Shown here: positions 23,130-33,799 of the stretch, piece by piece
Layout of the letters: each line of letters begins with the position of its first letter
How positions within the stretch are numbered: position 1 is the first letter of the stretch
NCBI RefSeq assembly: GCF_963678635.1
Contig: NC_087062.1
Location: 83,910,012 to 83,974,011 of the forward strand
Origin: Symsagittifera roscoffensis
Taxonomy: Eukaryota > Xenacoelomorpha > Acoela > Convolutidae
Reading direction: 5' to 3'
DNA length: 64,000 nucleotides
Notes under the pieces: model-generated
The model's input: the letters and a program-made list of their open reading frames with translations, nothing else
Database searches by the model: none
Told to the model about the DNA's origin: nothing
Position numbers and translations under genes: made by a program

Positions 23130-24640
23130 AAATCTGAAAAATTTAGTTTTTGTTTGCAAACCTCGGGAAATGTCAGTTTTGGTTGCGAAAGTCAGAAATT
23201 TTTTTGTCTCTAAAGTNNNNNNNNNNNNNNNNNNNNNNNNNNNNNNNNNNNNNNNNNNNNNNNNNNNNNNNNNNNNNNNNNNNNNNNNNNNNNNNNNNNN
23301 NNNNNNNNNNNNNNNNNNNNNNNNNNNNNNNNNNNNNNNNNNNNNNNNNNNNNNNNNNNNNNNNNNNNNNNNNNNNNNNNNNNNNNNNNNNNNNNNNNNN
23401 NNNNNNNNNNNNNNNNAGAAAAGTCAGAGCTTCAACTTTTCTTATTGTTTTCTGAAGTTTTAGACTTTGTTCGAAAACTATTTTACTAAATCCGAGAGAT
23501 CGATCACAGACGAAAAGACGAGTTATGCTAAGCTCCATTGCATAAATGGCAATGTCTAAATTTTTTACACAAAAAGTTATGAACCGACCTCGGAAAAGTC
23601 AAACTTTATTTTTTGACGATTTCTCGTATTTTTTCGACGTTTCTCGAAACCTACGTTCCCAAATCTGTAATTTCAATTTCAACTGAAAGGACGAGTTGTG
23701 TGAAGGTCCACTGCATAAACGGTTGTGCTTAATTTTTTATAAGCAAAAAGTTATGGTCTTTCCATCTCGGAAAAATCAAACTCTTGTCAATTTACCCTCC
23801 CAAATCTGAGACTTTGAGCTCGAAAGGAAGAAAGACTCGGATCGGCTTAACTTTTTTACACAAAAAGTTCTGGCTCTAAGAACAATCATAACTTCGATTT
23901 CTTGGTTGTTTTTCGAAATTTTTGACTTAACTCGAAAACTGCCATCCCTTATCTGAGAAACTAATGTCAAACAAGAGGACGAGTTGGGGAAAGCTCCAAT
24001 GCATAACGGACTACGCTCAAACAATTTCATTCAAAAAATAATGGCCCTCAGAAAAATCAAACTTTCAATTTTTGATGGCTTTTTTTAAAACTACCTTCCT
24101 TAATCTGAGAAATTGATTTCAATAAAAAAACAAGTTGTTCAAAACTCCACTGCATAAACGGCCATGCTTGTTTTTTCCAAAACGTCAAATTTTCTATTTT
24201 TTACCATTGTTTTGAAGTTTTTGATATTTCTCAAAAACTACGCTCTTAAATTTGAGATTTTATTTTCTTGGAAAGAAAAAATTAAAAAGCCCCTGCACAA
24301 GCAGCTATGCCCAAAGTTTTTTATACAAAAAAAGGTTGAATTTCAAAATGTCAAATATTAGATTTTTGACCGTTTTTGGAATAGTAGATTTTTTGACCTT
24401 TTTTGAGAAATAATATCTCAAATCTAAAGTTTTGGGTTCAATATAGAGATCGAGTATTGGGAAATTCACTGTCTTAGTACGACCATTTGATTTTAGTAAA
24501 AAGTTATTGTCATCATAAAAACCAACATGTGACTTTTTAACAGTTTTTTGAAGTTTTTGATTTTTCTCAAAAATTATCTGCCAAGTTTGAAGTTTTGAAA
24601 TTGTTTCTTTTAGAATCATTTTTGAGAAATAACTGTAGTA
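23130..24640. repeat. Degenerate tandem array, unit about 150-175 bp
   Basis: The anchor CCACTGCATAAACGGC.ATG recurs, with changes, at about 23534, 23708, 23995, 24146, 24291 and 24463. Each is preceded by GACGAGTT.TG or a relative and followed by a TTTTT.CA.AAAAAGTTATG block and a TTTTTGA.G.TTTTTC.AAA block. Spacings are close to 150-175 bp except one of about 287 bp, where a unit has lost its anchor. The N gap interrupts the array. Confidence 0.7.
23217..23416. other. Assembly gap (200 N)
   Basis: Exactly 200 unknown bases, a round number that suggests a placeholder and not a measured size. Reading frames drawn through it have no meaning. Confidence 0.99.
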
Positions 24641-26500
24641 AACTTAGGTCAAAATTAAAGCTGGAGGCTCAGTTATGGGTCCTATCCCCCATTTTGCCGA
24701 ATAGATTGATGTTAACTAGAAAAAAAACTGGTAGTAACTGATACTTGCTCAGGAATCGCCTATTTTGTGTTAGACTCTTGACAAACGCACATAGCTTTGA
24801 AAAAAGAAAATTTATTATTAATGTTTTGCTTGTTTCTATATTTGAGTACAATTTTTTTCGTCTCGTTTTCTAACGTAACTACCGCATTTTGTTTTCATTT
24901 TTAGATGAACCACAACTGATTCATAACGTCAAAAAAATCAGACCTGCTTACAATAAAAACTTGCCTGTTTTTGAATTAGGCAACTGTTTTTGTCTCGATG
25001 TAGCGAACCGTTTCATGTGCACTAGCGTTGCAAAATTTTATTTGAACTTGAAGATAAATTTGGCTATGAACAACATTTTTTAGGCAGAGAGACAGAGTTT
25101 TCCACTAAGTCACTTGCTTTCATATTACTGTTTTGAAAAACAAAAGCAAAAATCTAAAATCACTTTCTCAAGGTTTTAAGAATTAGCAAACAACAAGAGG
25201 GCTCATAGCACGGCGAAGCTCTAAATGTTCCGATTGTCGTTTTAGTTTTTCGAAAACATAGAAAACGAATTTTTAAAGATTTTTGAAAACCATTGCCCCC
25301 ACACGCTATGAAAAATACAAAGTGATTTATTTTTTTAATAAAAAAATTCTATTGCGAGCTAACGGAGATCAACCAATGGAGATCAGCTAGCAAAATCATG
25401 CCAACGGTTTTTGAAACGGAGATCAGAACAATATATAAAAAACAAGGATACAAAAATTGCTAATTAAAAGAACTGCTAAATAGTCAGTCTAAATTTGTCT
25501 GCAGAAAAAAAAACAACAGTTGGCAGTTATCAATTAGCCTCAATTTTGTATCGACTGGTAGCTTCGAATTAGTCTGAACTCTAAAACTTCAACTGAACCG
25601 GGGTGAATTATTACGCCATATTTGAATCAAAATTGAAGAAATTTTGAAGATTTTTTAAGCTTGCTGTTACGCTTAATTTATCTTAAAATAGCATACAGAG
25701 AATTCTATCGCAGATGGTAATGGTTATAGTTTTAAACTCATCTTTTGAGAATTGCGTTTTTTTCCGAAAAATGGTTCGTGGTAGCTTTCTCTATAAATAA
25801 GTGCATAGATATTCACCTACTGATCTCAACTTCTATTCCATTTTAGATGAGTCAAGATGAACCGACAGTTTCAGTTAACTTAGATCCCAAAAAAGCGCAT
25901 ACTTTTGAATTCGGCAACTAGTTTTTTTTTTGAATCTAACAAACGATGTGCCAACTTCTTGAAGTTTTCATGACTTTGTGGCTACTAAGTTACTGGTTTT
26001 TCATATACTGTTTCAATTATTTGCATACTAGAGAATTTCAATAAACTAGGACCCCGGGTGGACGTCCATACAAAAAATGCCTATAATACATTTTTATATA
26101 TGGAGTCTATGGAAAAAATGCTTGTTCAAAATTTTCGTAGTAAGGAAAATATGATCATTTTGCCCTTTTCTTTCACTTTTTTCAGGCCATGATATTGTTT
26201 AAAACTGTGTGATGAGCATTTTTTTCATAGTATGAAAAGGTATGATCTCGAAAGGGTCTTGTTGCATTCTTATTTTGATTTTAACGTCATCTGAAAATGG
26301 CCAATGTCTTACGCCAATTTGAGGCAGTTTTAGGTAGTTTCCACTTGATTCAAAAGAGTACGGCTATTTTTGAACATAAAGTTTTTCGTAAAATTCCAAA
26401 AACCGTTCAAACGCTCAGCGGTTTCGAAATCTTTTTAGTTGCGCTAAAACGAGATCAATCCTACAATCCCCACATTTGATTATTTTATTGGGGATAAAAC
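24640..26500. other. AT-rich non-coding DNA
   Basis: No gene recognised. A diverged inverse piece of the CAGGGCTTCGCC repeat (see 56085) is present at about 25195-25260. Confidence 0.4.
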
Positions 26501-26503
26501 ATT

Positions 26504-26810
26504 GCCCTCAATAACGTTCCATGGATAATAATCAATTATAAGGGATTTTAATGGTCTGTCTCCATGAAAATGTAAAGTAATTGATTATAACAATTAATAA
26601 GCGATTAAAAAAAAACAAATAAAGTAGAAATCAACTCAATCCATTATAATCAGTTATAACGGATTTTTAATGGAAACAGAAACTAATTTGTTTCTGTAAA
26701 AACAATGGATTATAATCGATTGTGTGGTCCCAAGGCGAAATTATAATTGATTAAAATGCCAACATTTTTGACATTAAAATCGATTATTGTCCATGAAACC
26801 CCGCAGAGGG
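26504..26810. repeat. Palindromic ATAATCGATTAT repeat, short copy
   Basis: Left end GTTCCATGGATAATAATCA, right end GATTATTGTCCATGAAACC in inverse. The interior is built from repeats of ATTATAATCGATTATAA-like sequence. Same family as 59668-60335. Confidence 0.65.
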
Positions 26811-27337
26811 TGTTTTTTTTGAAAATGACTTCGAGGGTAAAATTGATTGATCTGACTCAATGGATACAAAATTGTGATTTATATTTTACGCTATTAAAGG
26901 ACTTAAATAGATATTTGGAATAAAAAATGTTTACCAGCTGTATGTTCAGCGCGCTTGTTTGAAGTGAATACTTTATGCGGTACGGTTGATCCATGAAACA
27001 ACCTAAAAAGCATTTGATCGGCTCATTCAGAATCAAGACTTTAATTTCAAAAATTGTTTCGGAAAAACTTTCAAAAACATCAAAATCTAAAAAATAGTCT
27101 CAAAACGACTGGAAACATCTGAAAACTTGAACTTTCATCTGAAAACTTTGACTGGAAACACTAGTCGACCATATATGCAAAGTTTATAATGTAAAAAGTC
27201 CCTCCCATAGTGATTCCAACTGAGCTTTGTCTATTTTGAGTGAACGTTGCATCAATGATTACCGAAAAAAAAACTCGCGTTTGAATTTTTCTTTTACTGG
27301 CTCTATTTTGAAGTAACTATCCCTCAAATAAAATATG

Positions 27338-27410
27338 GCGTTGTGGCGCATCGTTAGCGATGGTGCTTACAAATCATATGACTGCGGGTTCAAATCGCAC
27401 GCGGGCTGCA
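27338..27410 (+). repeat. tRNA-derived SINE head
   Basis: TGGCGCATCGTTAGCG (A-box-like) is followed about 40 bp later by GGGTTCAAATC (B box). The arms do not pair well enough for a working tRNA. The ~150 bp downstream may be the SINE body; an A-tail was not seen. Confidence 0.55.
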
Positions 27411-27411
27411 A

Positions 27412-30400
27412 TTTCCAAGGTGATCTCTAGTAAGATAGCCATAGATTAGTAAACCTTATATAACCTGTGTAGGCCTGTGGCTGTTAACTTGAAAAACATC
27501 ACAGCGTTTCTATGAAAGGTGTTTGCTTTTCCATGAATGCAGGAAGCATTTGCATCAATTTGAGGGCTCGATAGAGAGAGAAAGAGAGCTACTAAAAATT
27601 CGGGCAATCAAAAAGACGGAAACACGGGGTGATTGCGAAGGAGTTCCGTCAAAGAGGAAGAATGTTGAGCAAGAAATTTGAGCAATTTATTGAGTAAAAA
27701 TTTATTTCTTGTGTTGAGCCAGAAATTTGAGCAAGTAATTGAGGAAGAATTTTGTTTCTTGTGTTGAGCCAGAAATTTAAGCAAGAAATTGAGCAGAAAT
27801 TTTGAATTGAAAAAGAAATTTATTTCTGAAACATGCAGTAAATTTTTTAAAATTGGCTGAAAGATATTTTAGCAATTATTCATTAAGAGAGATTTCAAAT
27901 TTAAAAAAATGCGATTGAAATCAAATTTTAAAAATGTTTGATACCAAAATCTTCAACCCTGTTTTGGCCATTTTGAGTTCAAGCTGCATCAATAGTGCAA
28001 ATGACTGAATTGACTCAGTTGATGCAAATGACTCTCTTATAACTGGTCGCTAACCTTCAAAATGTCGCCTTTCCTGTAAGTTTAATTGCTTTTGCGTTTA
28101 AAGTAGGATGGGATTCTCCATTTGCATGATTCTGAATTCTTGAAACCAATTACTACTAATTAGGGCAAACAACAAAACGAATTTAGAAAATGGGAAAAAT
28201 CGGCCGAATGTCTTGAAAGAAATCTTCTGATGTTAAAATTTTGTGTTGATAAGCGTGCATTCCTGGAAAAAAAGGATAGATAGGAGAGCAAACTTTAAGC
28301 GTGAGCAGAACGAGAAAAATTTTTATAAAAATTAAATAATTTATTTGGCGAAATCAGTTTACAACTTTTATAAATTGAGAGAATTTATATCAGTAACAGG
28401 CAAACTCAAAAAGCCCATTTTTCTTACTGTGGGAAATGTGGTTTTCTTTAAAAAAAAGCAATAGAAATATTAACTTACAAAATTATGTTTTTATGGGGGA
28501 TAAATCAGGGGTGGAACTGATTTGAGGGAAACATTTTTCCTCCTCAGAGATTCAAAAAGTCCGCCCTTTGTTACTACTGTAAGATATACAATCTTGGCTG
28601 ACTGAGCCTATAGCGTTTTTAGCGGCGCCCTGAGCGCCAATATATCCTAGAATATAAAAAGACCAATCACCTTTGATTCGTTTTTTGTAAAATAATCGTG
28701 ATCTGAAAATTGCCAATTTGGCCAACTTGGAATAGTTGACGCCGCGATGAGGCATAAACATTTGAAACCAGACAATTGTGACAAAACAATCCTGAATTGG
28801 AAAAATGTATCCGACATTTGTTTACAGGTCAAGATTGTCCACAATTGTTCTGCACAATGATTTTTTTGAGATGACGTGACTTTTAATGTTTTGTTATTTT
28901 TTTGCGTTTGAATGATCGTTTCACACTTAGATTCTATGCGTGCCAAATAACCATACAAATTTTCGATCGCAATTTCGGCATTTTTCTGTTCATCTTGGAA
29001 CTATTTGGCAAGCCTTGAAAATGATGGGTAACAGGCGTTCACAAGTTTAACGAAGTTGCCATTCCAACCTTCAAAGGCACTGTTGTTTGTCGGACAACCC
29101 GGCTATTACACATTGATGACATCTCTTGCTTTCAATATTGCTGTGTTTGTTCCTGAAAGTCGACCAATGTAATTACTCTAGAAAAATGAAGACTGGGTGA
29201 AATGCCTTAGAACGTGTCTTCTAAACAGGTTCAAAAGCATTGAAAACGTCTTTTTGAAGTATGGATATGCATCATGAGCTATCATTTCGTTCTTTTTTTT
29301 ATATAAAAACAGATTTGACTTGTTAACACAAATTTGAGAGCAGTAAAACTGGAGCTAGTATCTTTCGCGCCTAAGTTGCACATAAGCATCAATCAGACAA
29401 TAATTTTGCTGGTATGTGTAAATGATTTGATTCTTGTTGTAATTATTTCTAATTTGGTCTAAATGCCCAGTTGCTTGGCCTTATCGAATTAATCCCTCTT
29501 ACTGAGAGTATATAAAAACGATCCGGTTTTTTTTTTTGGAAAATTTTGGCACAATGGTCTGGGACACAAGTTTCCAGACACGACTCGCGATATGTTTTTG
29601 CGCTATTAACAAGCCAGCGGATAGTTAATCCGTCTTAGAACTCGCTCTTAATTAAGTTGAGACATACAATTTGGTACACTTCATATTCTGCGTAATTCGA
29701 AATATAAAACTTTGAACTTTACATAGCGTTTGGGGATGATTTGAAAATCTTTTTTTTTTAAACTTTTTTTGAAAGTTTCATAAGATTGTTGTAACGAACA
29801 TTACTCTTTAGTTTTTTAAAGGCCGTCGGATCATTCAGGGCTTCGCCTTGATCCGAGCAGTCTTGTTTCTTTTTAAAATGTGGAAAAATTCATTCCAGCC
29901 ATTAGTTGAAATTCATGTTTCAATGAAATCTAGTTGGGCGGTATTGATTGGTCTACTTCTATTCAATTTTCCTAGGACATGGATCAATTTTAGTCAAAAA
30001 AATCAATCCTTGGCAGTAATTTAGACGAGTACTTGATGTCCTTAAAAATCCATGAGTTATAGATTAAGTTTTTAAAAGTCACTGTCAAAAAGCCTCTCAG
30101 TTCAAACTTCGCGTATCGACAGAATATAAATACAGTCCCTATTATGTTTTGCGTCAGATCGCCATTGTTCAAAGTGCGTCAGAAGATAAAAAGAGGGCTA
30201 TTATAGATATATCTTTACTTATCTTACTAGTTATAACTAACTTTACTCTCAATAACAAAACGAAGCAAACGCACACTTTGTATACCTTTTACGTTTATCG
30301 GCGCAAATACGCGATTCTCTCTAAACGGTTCAGTTGTTCAGTTCTGTGAGTTTGCCTAAAAAGGAGCGCAAACTTCTTTTACCATTACGAAGCTGCAGCA

Positions 30401-31040
30401 ATCTTAAATCTATACCATAACCGTCTACGTTTCAGCCGTTTTATTGTAAAGCGTCTTTTTACATTTTATCAGTTTTTCAAAGCAGAATTGAGTTGGAATT
30501 CAGCTTTCTATTTTAATTTTTACTCAAGCATATTTAAAAGCGTATATTTGGAAGTGAACAAAAGGACATTTTTGGTTCCTGTTTTTTTTTCAATCCATTT
30601 ATCAGTGTTACTTTTCGCCACAAGTAAAAAAAAATACAGCAAAGCTGAGACACGCTTAGCATTTTTCTTTTTTCACTGCGAGGAAAAAAGTAGCTTTCAT
30701 TTTACATATCTATCCATCACAACGCTTTTATTTTGGGCTTGTTTCCTGGGCAATCGTGTACACGTAATTCAGCAGACTAAATTTAGACTAGACTCAGGTA
30801 AATTTGGACTAGACTTTAGCATTAGAAAAAGCTTAGAAAAAAATCAGACTTCATTTCATTTTTCATAGTCATTCAACAAACAAACTTGGCTTTACGATTC
30901 AGAAGTTTATCGGACTACACTGTTTTTGAACGGTTCTGCAACTTAAACATTTAGAGAATTGCAAAAAGATAATTAAAAAGAACAAATGACCTTTTTCAGA
31001 GAATTTTTGCATGCAAATCTAATTTTTCAGATATAATTAG
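27412..31040. other. AT-rich DNA with old repeat fragments
   Basis: No gene supported. Fragments of the 550-bp CAGGGCTTCGCC family occur at about 29560-29650 and 29820-29870, and a low-complexity repeated GAGCAAGAAATTGAG-like block lies at 27660-27830. The 126-codon frame at 30488-30868 has no recognisable domain. Confidence 0.4.
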
Positions 31041-31042
31041 TA

Positions 31043-31237
31043 GCAAAAAGTTCGGACAGACAGAATTAATTAAAAAGAGCAAATGATCTTTTTCAGACAA
31101 TTTTTGCATGCAAAAGCTAATTTTTCAGACTGAAAGTTTGTCTCAATGTCACTTAAAAATTCAAATTTGCATGCAAAAATTGCTGCAAATCGGCAGATTG
31201 CTCTTTTTAATTATTTCTGTCTGTCCGAACTTTTTGC
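31043..31237. repeat. Fold-back repeat upstream of the gelsolin-like gene
   Basis: The left end GCAAAAAGTTCGGACAGACA is inversely repeated at the right end (TGTCTGTCCGAACTTTTTGC). Inner blocks AAAAAGAGCAAAT and TTTTTGCATGCAAA also mirror. Extra partial copies lie at 30958-31030 and 31240-31362. The last stops about 95 bp before the start codon at 31458. Confidence 0.7.
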
Positions 31238-31457
31238 AACTCTGTATAGAAAGTAAATCTCAATGTCACCTAAAAATTCAAAATTGCATGCAAAAATTGC
31301 TCTAAGTTGGCATATTTCTCTTTTTGATTTTTTCTGTCTGTTCGAACTTTTTGCCATTCTCTGTTTAACAAATTGCTCGCTTTTTGCAGCTTTTCGATAT
31401 ATCTTCTCTTGATTCCTTTGTGAAGTTACGAGTTTCGAGTGCAACTAGCCGAAAAGG
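31238..31457 (+). promoter_or_regulatory. 5' region of the gelsolin-like gene
   Basis: Holds the last fold-back repeat copy and then about 95 bp of unique sequence up to the ATG. A CGATATATC at 31398 could act as a TATA element, but no start site can be fixed. The start codon context is AAAAGGATGTC, a reasonable initiation context. Confidence 0.35.
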
Positions 31458-31628
31458 ATGTCTGGTCTTGTGAAAGCGAAGAAGTACGACTGGAAGGACT
31501 CGAACATGGCGCTGTTCGGGTCTGAGACGGAGAAGAAAATCAAGCAGGAGTCGGCGGAGACGGAGGAAGCGTGGAACGGTGCGGGGGCCAAGGAGGGGCT
31601 TCAAATCTGGAGAATCAACAACTTCAAG
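31458..31628 (+). CDS. Gelsolin-like protein, exon 1 of 3
   Basis: The gene encodes a 370-residue gelsolin-family protein of the three-repeat type (as in annelid gelsolin-like proteins, severin and fragmin). These bind, cap and, with calcium, sever actin filaments in the cytoplasm. Exon 1 gives residues 1-57: the characteristic N-terminal extension (SGLVKAKKYDWKDSNMALFG) and the first strand of repeat 1 (LQIWRINNFK). The donor follows Lys57 (AAG|GTCAGA, phase 0). Exon 2 adds residues 58-167 and exon 3 the rest. Length and start agree with the family. Intron 1 is 13,209 bp and carries an antisense LTR element and a 1.58-kb duplication. All splice junctions keep the frame, so the gene appears intact. 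Confidence 0.95.
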
Positions 31629-32074
31629 GTCAGATTAATTAATTTTTTTCGGGTTCTGTTCAAGTATGATAGTTGGGGGGTTATCTTTTCTATTTTCTGT
31701 TAATGGCCCAAATTATCAAACTTGTCAATTAGGCTTGTTTGCTTTGAAAACACTGAGACTTCTTTTTGCTTTCGATTTGCTTTTTTAAATTATATTTTCA
31801 ACCAATCAGATTCGAACATCTTGATCACACTTGCGCCAAAGCAAAAAAATTGTTTTTGGGCCGTATAACAGAAAAGACCCTAGTTGGGTCCCAGGAAAAA
31901 GCAATTAAAATGGGTCACACAACTTTTGTGAAAATTTCAAAACACAAGTCATCAAATGCAAACCAAGTTTTCGAAGATTTTAGAGCCTAAAAAATTCTTC
32001 AGGGACCCGTCTAAATTTAAGGGACCCAGCTGTCATACTTTCCCTGGGGTTCATCTCGGGTTGTGCAGGATAGT

Positions 32075-32142
32075 CAGGATAGTCTACTAGTAAGAGCACT
32101 TCTTCTGGGACTATGAAGATCCAGGGATCGAACCCCCGAGGG
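32075..32142 (+). repeat. tRNA-derived SINE head
   Basis: TAGTCTACTAGTAAGAG (A-box-like) and GGGATCGAACCC (B box) at tRNA spacing. The stems are imperfect. Located in gelsolin intron 1. Confidence 0.5.
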
Positions 32143-33498
32143 AAATAATTTTGAGAATTGGTCTGAATAAAAAAACACTGAGCATATATATATATTCCTT
32201 ACTTTCTTCGAAAGTCGGAACAAAAAGAAGCTAGAAAGAAATCAAAGCAGAAGGAATCTAATTGTAAGCCGGAATTTAAACCATTGGGCTGATAATTGAT
32301 TTTTGGTCGCCTTGACATTTCAAACAAGTAGTCCGAGAAAACTTTAGTCTTAACTAATCCGTTTTCAGACTAGATTTGTCAAAAAATACTCAGAGATCAA
32401 ATTACACAGCATTTTTGAAGATATGTTCACAAATTATTCGCCCATATTTGCAACGTCAAACCCACTCTATCTTGAAAAAAAAACAAATGAAGAATAACTT
32501 TTTTATTGATTTTTTTTTACCATTTGAACTTCTCAACTTAAGTTGATCTGGCCTAAATTTTTGTATGCTAGTTGCACGACAACTGGTTATCCTTGCTTCT
32601 GTTTTAGATTTTTTGATTGGAGTCAAAATACACATTTAAGAGTCAAAATATTACAATTTATGCATTTACTTCAGCTTAGTAATCTCTCTGGTTTTATTTG
32701 TTTGGACAGTCATCTCTGACCAAATTTAAGGTGCTTTTGAATTTAAACTCGTTTCATAGAGAAAATAAGGATCGCAAATTTCTTAGCCATCATCACAAAG
32801 TTTTTGATTGAAATGCCTGATTGCAAATCGTGCCAAAAGAGTTCGTTAGGCGAACCGCGCTTCCGTAAAAAATAAAAGGATGATTTTTTATCTCAACTAT
32901 TTGCTTGACTACATTCATAATGTCTATCTGCGGCTCCATTAGTTCCAAGCACTATGCTCTTAAAGTTAATATTTGTAATTTGTTCTTTTCCTTGAGCACT
33001 AAATGGCCCTAAAACGCAAATGTAACGCTATTATTTACCTTTGATAGAAGAAAAAATAGACAATATTTTGAAATTTTTAAAATAAAGAAATGTTTGACAT
33101 TGCAAATGCAGCAACAACTGACTGATAGGGACATCGCCGTTTTTTATGTTTGTTGTGGGTTGAAATAAAGAAGCATGTACAATCAGGGGTCAAATAATTT
33201 GCATTCTTTCATTTTGAAAAAAGTAAATGAAAATTTTTTTTTGGTTTTTCAGCAACTTTGAAAAGTAAGTGTGGGAAATGTGACATGGCCGTTGAAACTA
33301 TTTAAACGGAATGTTTTGATAAAAGCAAAAATAATAGGATAACTAGTTTCAGAGGTGTTCTTCTTGTGGAAACATCCTCTTAAACAAGATGAAGACTTTA
33401 GTGCACTCCAAAGTAATTTTTTGAGACGCAGATGAACCTGTCTTCTTTCTTGTATTGCGCGCATACAATGAATTGGTGGAAAAAAATTTCAAGACTTG

Positions 33499-33799
33499 CA
33501 GGGGCGGATCTAGAATTTTCTCGAGGGGCGGGTTGATTTCCAAAAAAAGTAGAGAAATATTTCTCGAGCTTTTTTTTAGGTCGAGCAAATTGATTTTCCG
33601 AGCTCTCCCATAGCACTAAAAAGACCCTGTTTTGGTCAAACTTTCTGCGCCGCAGGCAAAATTTTAAAAAACTGGCCAAGAAGGCGTTTTAAGGCACTTT
33701 TTCGAACATTTTGACCAAAGAATTGCGTTTTTTGGCGCGCTGAGTGGGGAAGCGTCCGACAGTATCTGCCCCTGAAGCGTCCCCCTAAATCCGCCCCTG
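33499..33799. mobile_element. hAT-type MITE, CAGGGGCGGATCTAG family, copy 1 (301 bp)
   Basis: Begins CAGGGGCGGATCTAG and ends AAATCCGCCCCTG. Flanks AAGACTTG and AAGCCTTG match at seven of eight positions. CAGGG ends with 8-bp duplications are typical of hAT elements. Its inner part (from 33598) was duplicated to 35181. Confidence 0.8.

Noticed and set aside
23125-23538. Frames reading through the N gap
   Set aside because: Unknown bases do not encode anything; flanks are tandem repeat.
27338-27410. Functional tRNA gene
   Set aside because: A and B boxes are present but the acceptor and D arms do not pair; fits a SINE head better.
30488-30868. 126-codon plus-strand frame
   Set aside because: Aromatic- and Lys-rich, AT-driven composition, no motif, no exon signals; likely chance.
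31043-31362. CRISPR-like array of short repeats
   Set aside because: Repeats are in both orientations with irregular spacing in a eukaryotic genome; they are fold-back transposon pieces.
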